Shown here piece by piece: positions 45,882 to 55,500 of a DNA stretch of 64,000 bases. Below the pieces are notes generated by a model that saw only the letters and a program-made list of their open reading frames with translations, made no database searches and was not told the DNA's origin. This DNA is from Daldinia sp. FL1419 (taxonomy: Eukaryota > Ascomycota > Sordariomycetes > Xylariales > Hypoxylaceae), in contig MU623389.1 of the NCBI GenBank assembly GCA_025201765.1, forward strand, positions 62,001 through 126,000, written 5' to 3'. The position numbers and the translations under genes were made by a program. How positions within the stretch are numbered: the first letter of the stretch is position 1; every line of letters starts with the position of its first letter.

Positions 45882-47733
45882 TCAGCACACACTCCTATGA
45901 ATCCCATCCGCCAGTCTCGCCGCCTTCCCCTCCAATACCTTAGCCGACTCCTCCGTAAGTCCTCCCTTCTTAGCATCCGTTCGCGGGCGGCTATCTCCCG
46001 CCGGCTTCTGCTTATGCAGGATCGACAGGTCGACTTCGTCGTTGTCAATCAGCGTTTGCGTCACGGAAACCAGATCCGTGATTAGGCGGTCCAACAAGTC
46101 CAAGCTCATGGACTCGCGGATCACGACGCGCAGAATCTCCGTCTTGTCCTCGTTAGGCGGAAGGGCGTAGTTAGGAATGATCCACTGCCGCGCGCGCATA
46201 AGAAGTGATACCCATTCTTGCTTGATGTGTGGGAATTCCTTTTGAAATTCATCTGCTAGCCGGAATGATACTACCGGAAGTCCGGCTATATAATCGGCTG
46301 ATGTCTCCCCTTCCTCGCCGAGGACAGCGTGTTTCGCGCCGGAAACTACGCTTGATGCGGTGTTCGCTCGGCGGTGGATGTCGGAGACGCACGTGTACCA
46401 TCCGGTGGCCTCGATGCTCTTGGACAGGAGGCGCGCGTTGCGAAGACAGTTCTCCATGATCTCTCGGTACCCGTTGAAGCCGAGGTGGATCAGGTTGTAG
46501 TACTGCACGATGACTTGCGCTCCGGGCCGTGAGAAGTTGAGCGTGAAAGACTTCTCGGTACCGCCGAGATAGTGCAGCTCGAAAATCAGGTGCTGTGGTA
46601 AGTAAGACTCGTCCCGCCAGACAATCCAGCCGACGCCGGCGTAGACTAGACCGTATTTATGACCAGATGTGTTAATAGATTTGACTCTTAGAAGCTCGAA
46701 GTTCCTTTACGTAGATATTTAGCATACCACTTTCACAAGGGATCTTCGGAGTTCCACTTACCATTTCGGCCCGCCGGCTTGCGCATACGTAAATGGTGCA
46801 ACAAAGCCTCCAGATGCAGCATCGACGTGAATAGGGATGTCAATGCCCGTCTTTTCTTCGTACTCGTCGAGGACCTTGGAAATTTCCTCTACGGGTTCGT
46901 AGTGACCGGTATACGTACTTCCCAAAATGACAAACACACCAATCGTGTTCTCGTCGACGTTCTTCCGTACAAGATTCGGATCTAGTCGGTAATCGCTTTC
47001 TTTGGAAACCGGCAAGATACGCGCTTCGACGTCAAAGTAGCGCGCGAACTTTTCGAGAGCAACTTGAGCATTAGCGCCCATGATGATATTAGGGTTAGAA
47101 GTGTCTAGGCCCTTCGCCTTGCGATGCTCCTGCCAGCGGCGCTTCATTGCCAATCCCCCGAGGTGAATAGCCTCTGAAGATCCGGTCGTCGCTGTACCCA
47201 CAGCCTTCTCAGTCTTCTTGGCACCCCAAAGGTTGGCGATGATGCTGACGCAACGCTCGTGAAGGGACATCATGGCTGGATACTCGTCGTTATCCGCCAA
47301 ATTCTTGGATAGATTTTCCGTCATTAGCTGGATAGCATTTGGCTCCATATAAGTCCCGACAAAGCTAAGGTATTGTAAGCGTCTTCTGCAAATTAATGCT
47401 TGAGTTTGAAGAGAATATTGTTACCTAGCAAGGTTCAGGTTTGGCCTGCCATCCAAGTCCAGCTCATCGTGGATTAGTTGATACACCGTATCAGCCGGCG
47501 TTCCCTCCTTGGGGAGTCTGTATTTGGGTGCATCTGACTCGCTTGCATACTTGGTACCGTAAGGTGTCAGATGCGAAGTGGCCATCTTCTGGCGCAGTTG
47601 CCGACCATTTTCAGTAAGGTTGGCATCGTGAAGGCGCTCGATGAGCTCCTCCGGGTCGATCTACGAAGATGGTTAGTTGAGAAATCAACGTTTAAGAGTA
47701 TTTGATTCTACTTGCATGACGGGCTAACGACAT
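45882..47733 (-). CDS. Glutamate decarboxylase (PLP-dependent)
   Basis: Converts glutamate to GABA and CO2, the entry to the GABA shunt, used in conidiation, acid and oxidative stress in fungi. Exons 47733-47716, 47660-47425, 47364-46762 and 46704-45882 give 559 aa. The first intron is GC-AG: CAT|GCAAGT to CGTAG|ATC, joining MSLARH to IDPEELIERLHDANL; no GT donor gives a start. Later joins read LNLAS|FVGTYMEPNA and GGPKW|NFELLRVKSIN. The PLP core includes TGSSEAIHLGGLAMKRRWQ, HVDAASGGFVAPF and the Schiff-base Lys in NTSGHKYGLVYAG. The C-terminus is a charged extension (about 460-559), a site where plant enzymes bind calmodulin; no such motif is clear here. Divergent with epoxide hydrolase. 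Confidence 0.94.
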
Positions 47734-48439
47734 GACGGCTTGCTTTTGGGTATCAGACTATCAGTTGCCGGTTTACTACTTCCCAAGTTGGTTGATGGTG
47801 TACCGAAGGAACTGAAAGCCAAGACGTTCCAAGACGTTCGCGGGACCTGGGCTTATAGGTTTATATAACTACGGTAGTTAGAGATTGTTTACTAGGTTAA
47901 AGTCTAGGGGTGGCCTAACTTTCTTCTACAATGATCTAACTGTTGCTCACTCGAAGCCCTTTCCATCAGGATGACCTCGTTGTCCATTGTTAAGAGACTT
48001 AAGGATAGGTTGATATTGGTAACTTTGACTGGAAAGTTGGCTTCCTATGACGGTAATGACGTAATTGCTCCTTAAAAAAGCCAAGGTTGGTCCATTTCTT
48101 TCGGAGGTCCTCCGGGTCGCAAAACCCAGCGCTCTCTTTACTACGCCACGAAGCTCCGAATTAAAGCCTTTGACGCGTGTAATAAAAGAGATTATATGCC
48201 ACACTTGTCTCGATAAATAAAATACGATGCTGCGTGCTGACGTAACTTGACGTTTGATCCCACCACATCCCATCAGTCCATTCTGGGATATATCGGATAT
48301 ATCTGCGGGGTCCAATGATCAGTCTAGAACCCCTTTTACTACCTAACTTAGGTAGGTAGACAATACTATCTACTTTGCGGAGCTCTGAACAGCGCAAAGC
48401 AGAACGTTAGCCTAGTCCATCATCCCACACAGGAGCACT
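47734..48439. other. Divergent promoter region, GAD / epoxide hydrolase
   Basis: 706 bp between divergent start codons. A doubled CCAAGACGTTC word is at about 47820-47840. No gene; a 122-codon minus-strand open frame (47947-48315) lacks recognisable content. Confidence 0.5.
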
Positions 48440-49621
48440 ATGAGTAATATAATAGGTCAGTTGGATGAGGCGCTGCCGGATTTACCTCTGCCGGAGGGCA
48501 TAGTCTCGGACTACGTTGATTGCTCCGCATCGTGCGGTCTTAAATGGCACGTTTTGAAAGCCGGCGAACCCGGAAAGCCCCTCGTGCTTTTCTGCCACGG
48601 GTATCCGGAGCTCGCGTACTCGTGGCGCAAAGTGCTGCCTGCGGTCGCTAAAGCAGGATACTACTGTGTTGCGATGGATCAACGCGGCTACGGACGGACC
48701 ACGGGATGGCCGCAACATCAGCCCTTCGAGGAGGTCGACCTCAACGACTTTGTCTTTACGAATTTAGTGCGCGACTTGGTGTGCCTAGTATATGGGCTAG
48801 GTTATAAAGCTGTACATAGCATCGTCGGTCACGACTTCGGCGGCGTAAGTTCCGCCATGGCCGCGCTCATGCGCCCTGACATTTTTCTGTCCACAGTGCA
48901 AATGAGCCATCCGCACCACCGACCCGCGGAACCCTCATCTCCCCAGGAAAAGGGGGAGGTAAAAAAGGTAGATATTCAAGCCGAACTAGCGAAGCTCGAT
49001 CCGCCCCGTAAGCATTACAAGTGGTACAACTCAAGTCCACACGCCGCTGAAGATTGGGAAAATCCAAAGCAGGGTCTTGAGACCTTTCTCCGCGGATATT
49101 TCCATCTGAAGTCGGCAGATTGGGACGCCAACAAGCCACGACCCCTGACGAAGTGGGGTGCTGAAGAACTAGCCCCCATGCCCGAATATTACATCATGCG
49201 GGCAGAGCACTCGATGCCCGAGACGGTGGCGTCTAATATGATAAGCGAAGACTCTTTAAAGACGGAACGGTGGCTCTCGCGGGGCGATCTGCAGGTGTAT
49301 TGCCGAGAGTGGGCACGAACCGGCTTCCAAGGCGCGCTGAACTGGTACCGGGCGCAGACGGCCTCGACCAAGCAGTCGGCACGAGATATGCTTCTCTTTT
49401 CGGGACGTAGAATTGAGGTGCCGTGTGTTTTTATTAGTGGAAAGCAGGACTGGGGGAATTATCAGCAGCCGGGCGCGCTTGAGGGATATGAGGACCCTAA
49501 GGCTGTGAAAGAGGGTTGTTATAGGGGCGCCAAGCTCGTGGACGGTGCCGGGCATTGGATACAACAAGAACAACCCGAAGCTGTAATTAGGGAGATTTTG
49601 GCATTTTTCGAGACTCTGTAG
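48440..49621 (+). CDS. Epoxide hydrolase (alpha/beta-hydrolase fold)
   Basis: Opens epoxides to vicinal diols through an ester intermediate. Single exon, 393 aa, no signal peptide. Motifs in order: oxyanion HGYPE near residue 54, DQRGYGRTTGW near 75, nucleophile Asp in VGHDFGG near 134, cap-domain Tyr in LNWYR near 299 and other Tyr positions (PEYYIMRAEH), catalytic acid in SGKQDWGNYQQPG near 336, and catalytic His in GAGHWIQQEQPE near 375. An Asp nucleophile instead of Ser separates it from esterases. Fungal members detoxify xenobiotics or act in secondary metabolism; no cluster genes are adjacent. A T-rich run of 35 bases follows the stop. Confidence 0.92.
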   Translation: MSNIIGQLDEALPDLPLPEGIVSDYVDCSASCGLKWHVLKAGEPGKPLVLFCHGYPELAYSWRKVLPAVAKAGYYCVAMDQRGYGRTTGWPQHQPFEEVDLNDFVFTNLVRDLVCLVYGLGYKAVHSIVGHDFGGVSSAMAALMRPDIFLSTVQMSHPHHRPAEPSSPQEKGEVKKVDIQAELAKLDPPRKHYKWYNSSPHAAEDWENPKQGLETFLRGYFHLKSADWDANKPRPLTKWGAEELAPMPEYYIMRAEHSMPETVASNMISEDSLKTERWLSRGDLQVYCREWARTGFQGALNWYRAQTASTKQSARDMLLFSGRRIEVPCVFISGKQDWGNYQQPGALEGYEDPKAVKEGCYRGAKLVDGAGHWIQQEQPEAVIREILAFFETL

Positions 49622-49929
49622 ATGTTTCTCTTTTTTTTCTTTTTTCTTTTTCTTTTTAGCAAGTGGGAAATCATTTGACCAGATATTGTTGCAAATTTGA
49701 TGCCTACCCCATATCAACTCACATCCGTACGAATAAATAAACTGTAATACTTGAAGATGTTAAAGAGAGAAAAGATTCTTACGTGAAATGATTATGACCT
49801 AATTACCCACCCAGCTGCCAAACAGTCATACTAGAATAAGACAGGGGAAGGCGGGATAGTACATAGTACCTACTAAAAGGAAGAGGAGGGAACAGAGAGA
49901 AATAAAAGAAATAACTAGAAAAGAAATAG
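49622..49929. other. Spacer between epoxide hydrolase and tRNA-Arg
   Basis: Pyrimidine-rich 3' UTR start, then AT-rich sequence. No gene seen. Confidence 0.5.
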
Positions 49930-49938
49930 AAAAAAAAA
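49930..49938 (-). terminator. RNA polymerase III terminator of tRNA-Arg
   Basis: A run of nine T on the minus strand begins a few bases after the discriminator base of the tRNA, the normal Pol III stop. Confidence 0.85.
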
Positions 49939-49942
49939 GGGA

Positions 49943-50031
49943 CACCACACCCCGGACTCGAACCGGGAATCTTCGGTTTATTGACTCATTGCAATAGGAG
50001 ACCGACGAGTTAACCATTTCTCTAGTGCGGC
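49943..50031 (-). tRNA. tRNA-Arg(CCT) with a 16-nt intron
   Basis: Folds as a complete cloverleaf of 73 nt after removal of the intron. The acceptor stem pairs GCCGCAC with GTGTGGT (two G-U pairs). The D-arm begins GAG and closes with CTC. The anticodon stem pairs TCGGT with ACCGA and its loop reads CTCCTA, giving anticodon CCT (codon AGG). The T-arm CCCGG-TTCGAGT-CCGGG is perfect and carries the B box. A 16-nt intron starts one base after the anticodon, the standard eukaryotic site. CCA is not encoded. Confidence 0.93.
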
Positions 50032-51499
50032 TATGCACCCGCCGTGCGTTTACCACTCGACTATCGCCTTTGATGCGGGATTGATAATAGTTGCCATTAT
50101 TGGGATACATAACGCAAGGTCAAGGTTGGAAGGTTGGAAGGTACACGTCATTTCTTATCTAGAAACATATTTGAGCAGGCACCCATCCGGGCAGCAACGA
50201 CGAGGTCAACGGCAAAAGGTGAAAGTGCCAGGTCACATAAGTATTTACACGCAAGTAGGTATCAACACGATAGAAGGTATGTACGAAAGTATCTAGCCTA
50301 GGGGGTACCTGCCTATCTGCACCTACCCGCACACGAATTCTCCACCTGGCTTACCGACTTCCAATAAGACGCCCCTGCTTGACATCAGCTTGATTTCGAA
50401 ACTTGGTATCGAATATATTTGATTCCTCAGCAAAAAGCAGTAGGTAGGTAGCACCCTCTCTCTCCAATTTAGGTCAAAGCTTCCACACCGTAATATCCAC
50501 GGGTCTACGTACATCCTACCTACCTACCTACCTAGGTACCTCCATACCTACATCCTACCTCATTAGGTACAGGCACCTAGGTAGGTACCTACCCCTATGA
50601 ACATCTTTACGTAGGTCAAAATGAGAACCGTCTTGAGTCATTCATAAAAAGTTTCCACAAGTCCTATTCTCGTGTCAGCATTAAGCAAACACTTTTCTAC
50701 GAATGTGGGGGGCTAAATCAGCACTCGGATTACTTTCATCTTGGCCATTCAACTTAATTTTTGTAAGACTTGATAAGTGACATGAGTGAATCTCAAATTA
50801 CTCTAGTAGTTCTAGGTATCTTGTTCATCGTTGACTTGTCTGTGGAAAACGAGCTGAACTAGGTTTAAACAAACACCCGATTCGTAACAGACTTCATGTT
50901 TAGCAAAGATACTAGGTACTCCGTCTCGAGTCGGCTGTGGGCTCGTCAATAACAATTTAATCCGATGATAATTATAGAGCCTTTCCATATTATTTATATT
51001 TCTTTCTCTCGTAAAACCTGATACCATCTATCATACAGAAGACTGTGATGGTTGAAGGTAGTTGTCTAATAAGACACTTGGGTATATTCTAGGTATATAC
51101 TATACCGACAGTGCCTATAACTCTTAATAGCTCCCTAGCTGGATAATCTTCGCTATACCCCCATAGTCTTGACTTTATAGATTAGGATACACTATACGAC
51201 TTCAAGTACGTTATGGGAGCGCTAAGGTCACGTACGATGAGGGATGAATTAGAGAAACGAACTGCATCTCGCGGTGAGGGGACGATACTTACCGATGATG
51301 ATTCCCGTCCTATAAAGACAAGAGAAGACGACATATCACCTACTCAGCTTGTCCTTCATGGGACCAAGCACAACAAAGCTATTTGCCCAGAGGCAAGTTC
51401 AGTAGTATCCGTGGGGATACCAGACATAAAAAAAAGATAAGAAACAAGTTCTGATCGGGCGCCAAACCCCCATTGCGGTAAACTCGGAATGAAGGTATG
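50032..51499. other. Intergenic region with dense TACC words
   Basis: No intact gene. It contains TACCTACCTACCTACCTAGG and related palindromic words over 50515-50595, the densest example in the window, and TTGGAAGGTTGGAAGG at about 50125-50141. The open frame at 51213-51440 has no recognisable content but may belong to the decayed gene that follows. Confidence 0.5.
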
Positions 51500-52705
51500 C
51501 TTTACCCGATAATGACTTACTTCTAGAACGCATTCGGATCATTTCCATCCCGCTTCTAAATTCAATCGACGAAGATATCAATTCGGGTTCCCAAATCGGT
51601 GTTACCTTTCTACGCCCATATAAGTTGCTAGTGTATCAAGAGCCGCGGCTCCGTCGACTTCATTCGAAGCCGCGAAAAAAGATCGAGGTTTACCTTCAAA
51701 AGGAGAACAAAATAGCCTCTTCCATAGCATGGCCTACGATTCAAGACCCTGCCGACGATAGCGCATCGGAAAAGCTTTCGGCCAACGGCGACAAAGAGGA
51801 CGTTGAACTGCCTTCAGATGTAATAGTTCTATTACAATTGGAATGGTCGAATTACACCTAGTGTCAAAGAAATCCAGAAAGCAAAGTCGGATTACGTTGC
51901 TGGAGATAAGCGCCACTGGATTTTATTTAATGATCTTTGGAATCTCTTCAAACTGCGGACTGTTATCCTTGAACAAAGAGAGAAACAAGCTTACAGAGTG
52001 GTTTGCGTCAAAACCCATACTCCTAGGGCCGTTCCTCCTTGGCTCAAGTGGTTTAGAAATTCCCAGTAAGACCCCTCAAAGCAACCATTTATTCTATAGT
52101 GTGGCAACATATAAGCCAATATACTATATGGGATCTACGCTAGACACCCAAGAGGTAGTAAATCAAGTCGTTGTTGTATATATGGTGTCAGTAGGAGTGA
52201 AAGAGCGAAGGAGAACTACGAAAGCAGAGTGCTTAGTAAATTCGACAAGAGAGCTTAAAGAAATGACAAAAGCCTCAATGCTGAACCTAGTGAACAAACC
52301 AGCTTTCGGCCACCCACTTCAAATTTCAACAGGTCTAACCAAGTAGTTAATCAGATAGCGCAACAATACACATCGTTATCAGATACGACCCCCCTTACGA
52401 ATGCACAGTATCAATAGTATACCAATCCATCAGTACGGACAGTACATATACGGTAAACAAACCAGAACACCACTACCACAGACGCTACTCAACCTCAGGG
52501 CTAAGCTATACAGCAACCACAACATTTCCCAGTCCACCCTTATCAGCCGCAGGCACAAGAACACTCTCAGCAGTTTTCACAAAATCTTCAGCAAGGTGCA
52601 GGCATCGCTCCTAGCAGCGGCACAGACGCCGGGAGCATAGCGCCTGATCAAAATAAGACTTCTACGAAGCCTATGGGTCTGGATACTAAGACTATACCTA
52701 GTTGA
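51500..52705 (+). pseudogene. Decayed gene with seven TAA/TAG stops, RIP-like
   Basis: One frame from 51845 to a TGA at 52703 reads as a coherent protein interrupted by seven stops, at 52067, 52097, 52112, 52256, 52415, 52454 and 52502. All are TAA or TAG, none TGA, as expected when CAA/CAG codons lose C by CpA to TpA transition. The first 74 codons are open (IQKAKSDYVAGDKRHWILF, ILEQREKQAYRVV, AVPPWLKWFRN), and the C-terminal part is Gln/Asn/Thr-rich (FPVHPYQPQAQEHSQQF, GIAPSSGTDAGSIAPDQNK). Upstream, 51500-51740 in another frame also looks coding-like (SVSRAAAPSTSFEAAKKDRG), implying a frameshift. The family is not recognised. Confidence 0.55.
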
Positions 52706-53885
52706 TATTTATCAGCCCTTACGGGACGAATGTGAATATAAATATTAGCGATCGTTATGTAGCGGAAAGCTTATCCATAGGCTCTAGAGTATAATCAAAT
52801 TTAAAAGATTGAATAACAGCCTATCTTATATAGCAAAGAATAGATAGGTAAGTACACAAAGCGTCTCATGTCATGAATATATTTTATCACCACAACTAAG
52901 TGCAATATACGCAACTCCCGGGGAATTTGCATCACAATTTGTCCTTTAACTTAAAAGTCTACTTTTTTAAATTACTACATACGAAGCGTTATTGCTAACT
53001 AAGCTCTATGTCTTGGTGCTGTTAAAAGCGTGACTATACCTGAAAGTATGGATACCGTCGCCGATACTAAGCTAGGTAGACATAAGGCTCAGTATACCCT
53101 TTTGTTAATAGATAAACAACGGCGTCGTTGAGAAAGCTTATGTATATCACTAACATGTATGAATACTAACAAGCCACGGGCACACCGTCGCCGCTCTCAA
53201 GATGTCTACACCCTCATAGCTAGCTGCTATGCAATTCCATACTACTCTTGTCCAAGAGTTGCCGCCCCCTTTTCGTGACACCGGCTCACACCCCCGTCCT
53301 AAGTAAGTAGATAGGTACCTACCTAGCGACCTAGAGTGCTTGTTTTATGAACCCCAACAGTTAGCCATCGCCAGTAACCTTCCCCGTAGTATGAGGTGGC
53401 CAAGTTTCGTCCAATTTGATTGGCATAAGACAGAGCTCTATACTAGACCCCTCGTCCTCGCCCTAGTGGCTTTTGGTGTAGGAAACTACCTACCTAGGTA
53501 TGTACCCTAAACTCATTGGCTACTAGACCCACGATACCTTCTCTTTCTAAGTAATAATTACTACCCAGTGGCCATCAGGTCAACTTAAACTTGCACTCGC
53601 CATAATTAAATTTGCAGCCAACCCACCCACAATTCCACTTGCACCTGTACCTCCTTCCAAGCACAAACAGGGCGAGAGCAAAGAAGCATATTTTCTCCTG
53701 CACCCAAGCATCTACAGTTTATCCTTCTCTCCCAGAAAACCATCTCTCTCTGCTCTTGAATCATCATCTTTCTATCTCTCAGGGGCTCGTCTACTTTGCA
53801 GTTTAATTCTATCAACTCCTGAGCACTAAGGCATTTCATCTTTTAGAACTCCACCCCTAACTTAATCCTAATCATCTTGCAAACC
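52706..53885. other. Spacer between pseudogene and hypothetical gene
   Basis: AT-rich, no gene. TAGATAGGTACCTACCTAGC at about 53308-53327 and ACTACCTACCTAGGTATG at 53486-53503 repeat the common spacer word. The last 250 bp is C/T-rich promoter-like sequence. Confidence 0.5.
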
Positions 53886-54680
53886 ATGTCCGCCACGCAG
53901 GATTTAAACGAGTCGGAAAACAATATCCGTGGCATCAATACTACGCACGATATCGGTACTCAGACTGTCGACGTGGGATATCTACGAGCTGTTGACAGAA
54001 CCGTACGTCCTCCCTATTCCCAGGCTAGAAGCATTCTACTAACCTCACATCTATCTACGTAGGGTCCCAGCTCGTCCCATATCCCGCCCTCCCTTTTCGG
54101 TGAGGATTACCCCGCCAAGCCCAAGATCAACGTTATCATAGATGATTATGAGAGGATCGAAGTCGAATTTCTGGGCGGCGGACCTGACTACAAGGGACGA
54201 GACAGAATGCCCTTCCGCTCGGCTACCGACGCTGCTGTCGATTCGTCGTTCCACGCCTGGTGGCCGGAACCTCAGTCTTACATCATCCTCGCCACCCCTC
54301 GCAACCTGGACGTGATGCTCAAGGGGCTGGGCTATCTCCTCCAGCAAAAGAACAACGCCTACATCCGCTTCAGACGCGAGCATCAAGAGTACGAACTCGA
54401 TTACTATCATCGCAAGTACTGTACGTACGAAAACGATCAGACAGCGGAAGCAATCAGAACTGCTCAACCGGGGAGCTTGCGTCTGAGCTTACACTACGCC
54501 GACGCCAGTCGACGCCGTACCGCAGTGCGCAACGGCGGCAGGCTGATTTTCAAGCGCCATAAGTCGGACGGATGGACTGCGTTTTTCGACCCTGCCCAAG
54601 GCGAAGCCGTAGACTTCATCACGAAGGAAGACATCTGCCTCTGGGAATGCGAAGATGCCCTGGGGCTCGTCTTTCAGTAG
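53886..54680 (+). CDS. Hypothetical protein
   Basis: Exons 53886-54002 and 54063-54680 give 244 aa; the intron (donor GTACGT, acceptor CGTAG) joins VDRT to GPSSSHIPP. The ATG at 53886 begins MSATQDLNESENN. The first 70 residues are polar and probably disordered. From about 75 on the protein is a compact mixed alpha/beta region rich in aromatic residues: INVIIDDYERIEVEFLGGG, HAWWPEPQSYIILATPRN, and YELDYYHRKYCTYEN. No signal peptide or membrane segment. I recognise no domain. Normal codon use and a clean intron support a real gene. Confidence 0.65.
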
Positions 54681-55500
54681 TGTGAAGATGCTTATCAAGG
54701 CTGCTCCGTTCCTTTCCCTCAGGATCGTGACAACATCCTCTCCAAGGCTTTTGGCATTCTAGCCCTTGTCCCGCTGGTCTTTAGACAAATCATATGAGCA
54801 TTCCGAGGATTCTGTGTTGTAAGTCTCTGCTCGTATTGCCTATTACTTAGGTAGCCAGCACATCCTAACCGCGGCTATAGTCCCCCAGCTGCCACAAATC
54901 GATGATTTAGCATTATCTATCCGCGCGCTTGATTTATGACCCGGTACCATCTGGAGAATTTCCCACTATACACATCCGAGTTGAAACATTTCGAACAAAT
55001 AAGTCGCATGCTTTCACATTAACACAAATTGATATTTCCTCTCGTCGAGGACTAGAACTAGATACATGAGCTATGTAAGATATATACGCGCTGATTTCAA
55101 GATAGCATGGGAGACGAAAGGAGATAGGGGCCAAGTTCGACTTGCATTTACAATCGCACGCGATGATTTTCGGTAGCTTATTCGTATAGATTTCATCAAT
55201 AAAAGCCAATCGTCACGGCAAACCCTATCGCATCCCATCAATCCCGTTCATCCCGCCCATCCCATCCCTATCGTATAAATTCGTCCTCATCTTAAACCTA
55301 AACCCAAATCCCGCCCCTTTAACTATTTAACTATTTAACCAAACCTACTATTCGTCATCAATCCAATTGCCAAGTCCCAGATAAATCATTTGAAATTCCT
55401 CAAGATCTTAGGATAGGTAGGTAGGTACCTACCTAGGTATCTAACTACCGTACGAGTAAGGATGGAATTGGCGAGATGGGGAGATAAGGAGACATTTCAT
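54681..55500. other. Convergent spacer
   Basis: No gene. It has CCCATCCC-type repeats at 55225-55270, a doubled ACTATTTA at 55322-55337 and TAGGTAGGTAGGTACCTACC at 55414-55433. Confidence 0.5.

Noticed and set aside
46660..46762. Apparent single-base frameshift in GAD near the PLP-lysine motif
   Set aside because: It came from miscounting one T at a line boundary. On recounting, exon 4 starts at 46704, phases agree and 560 codons result.
50515..50600. Interstitial telomere repeats
   Set aside because: The unit is the 4-mer TACC, often inverted, not TTAGGG, and it occurs throughout the window.
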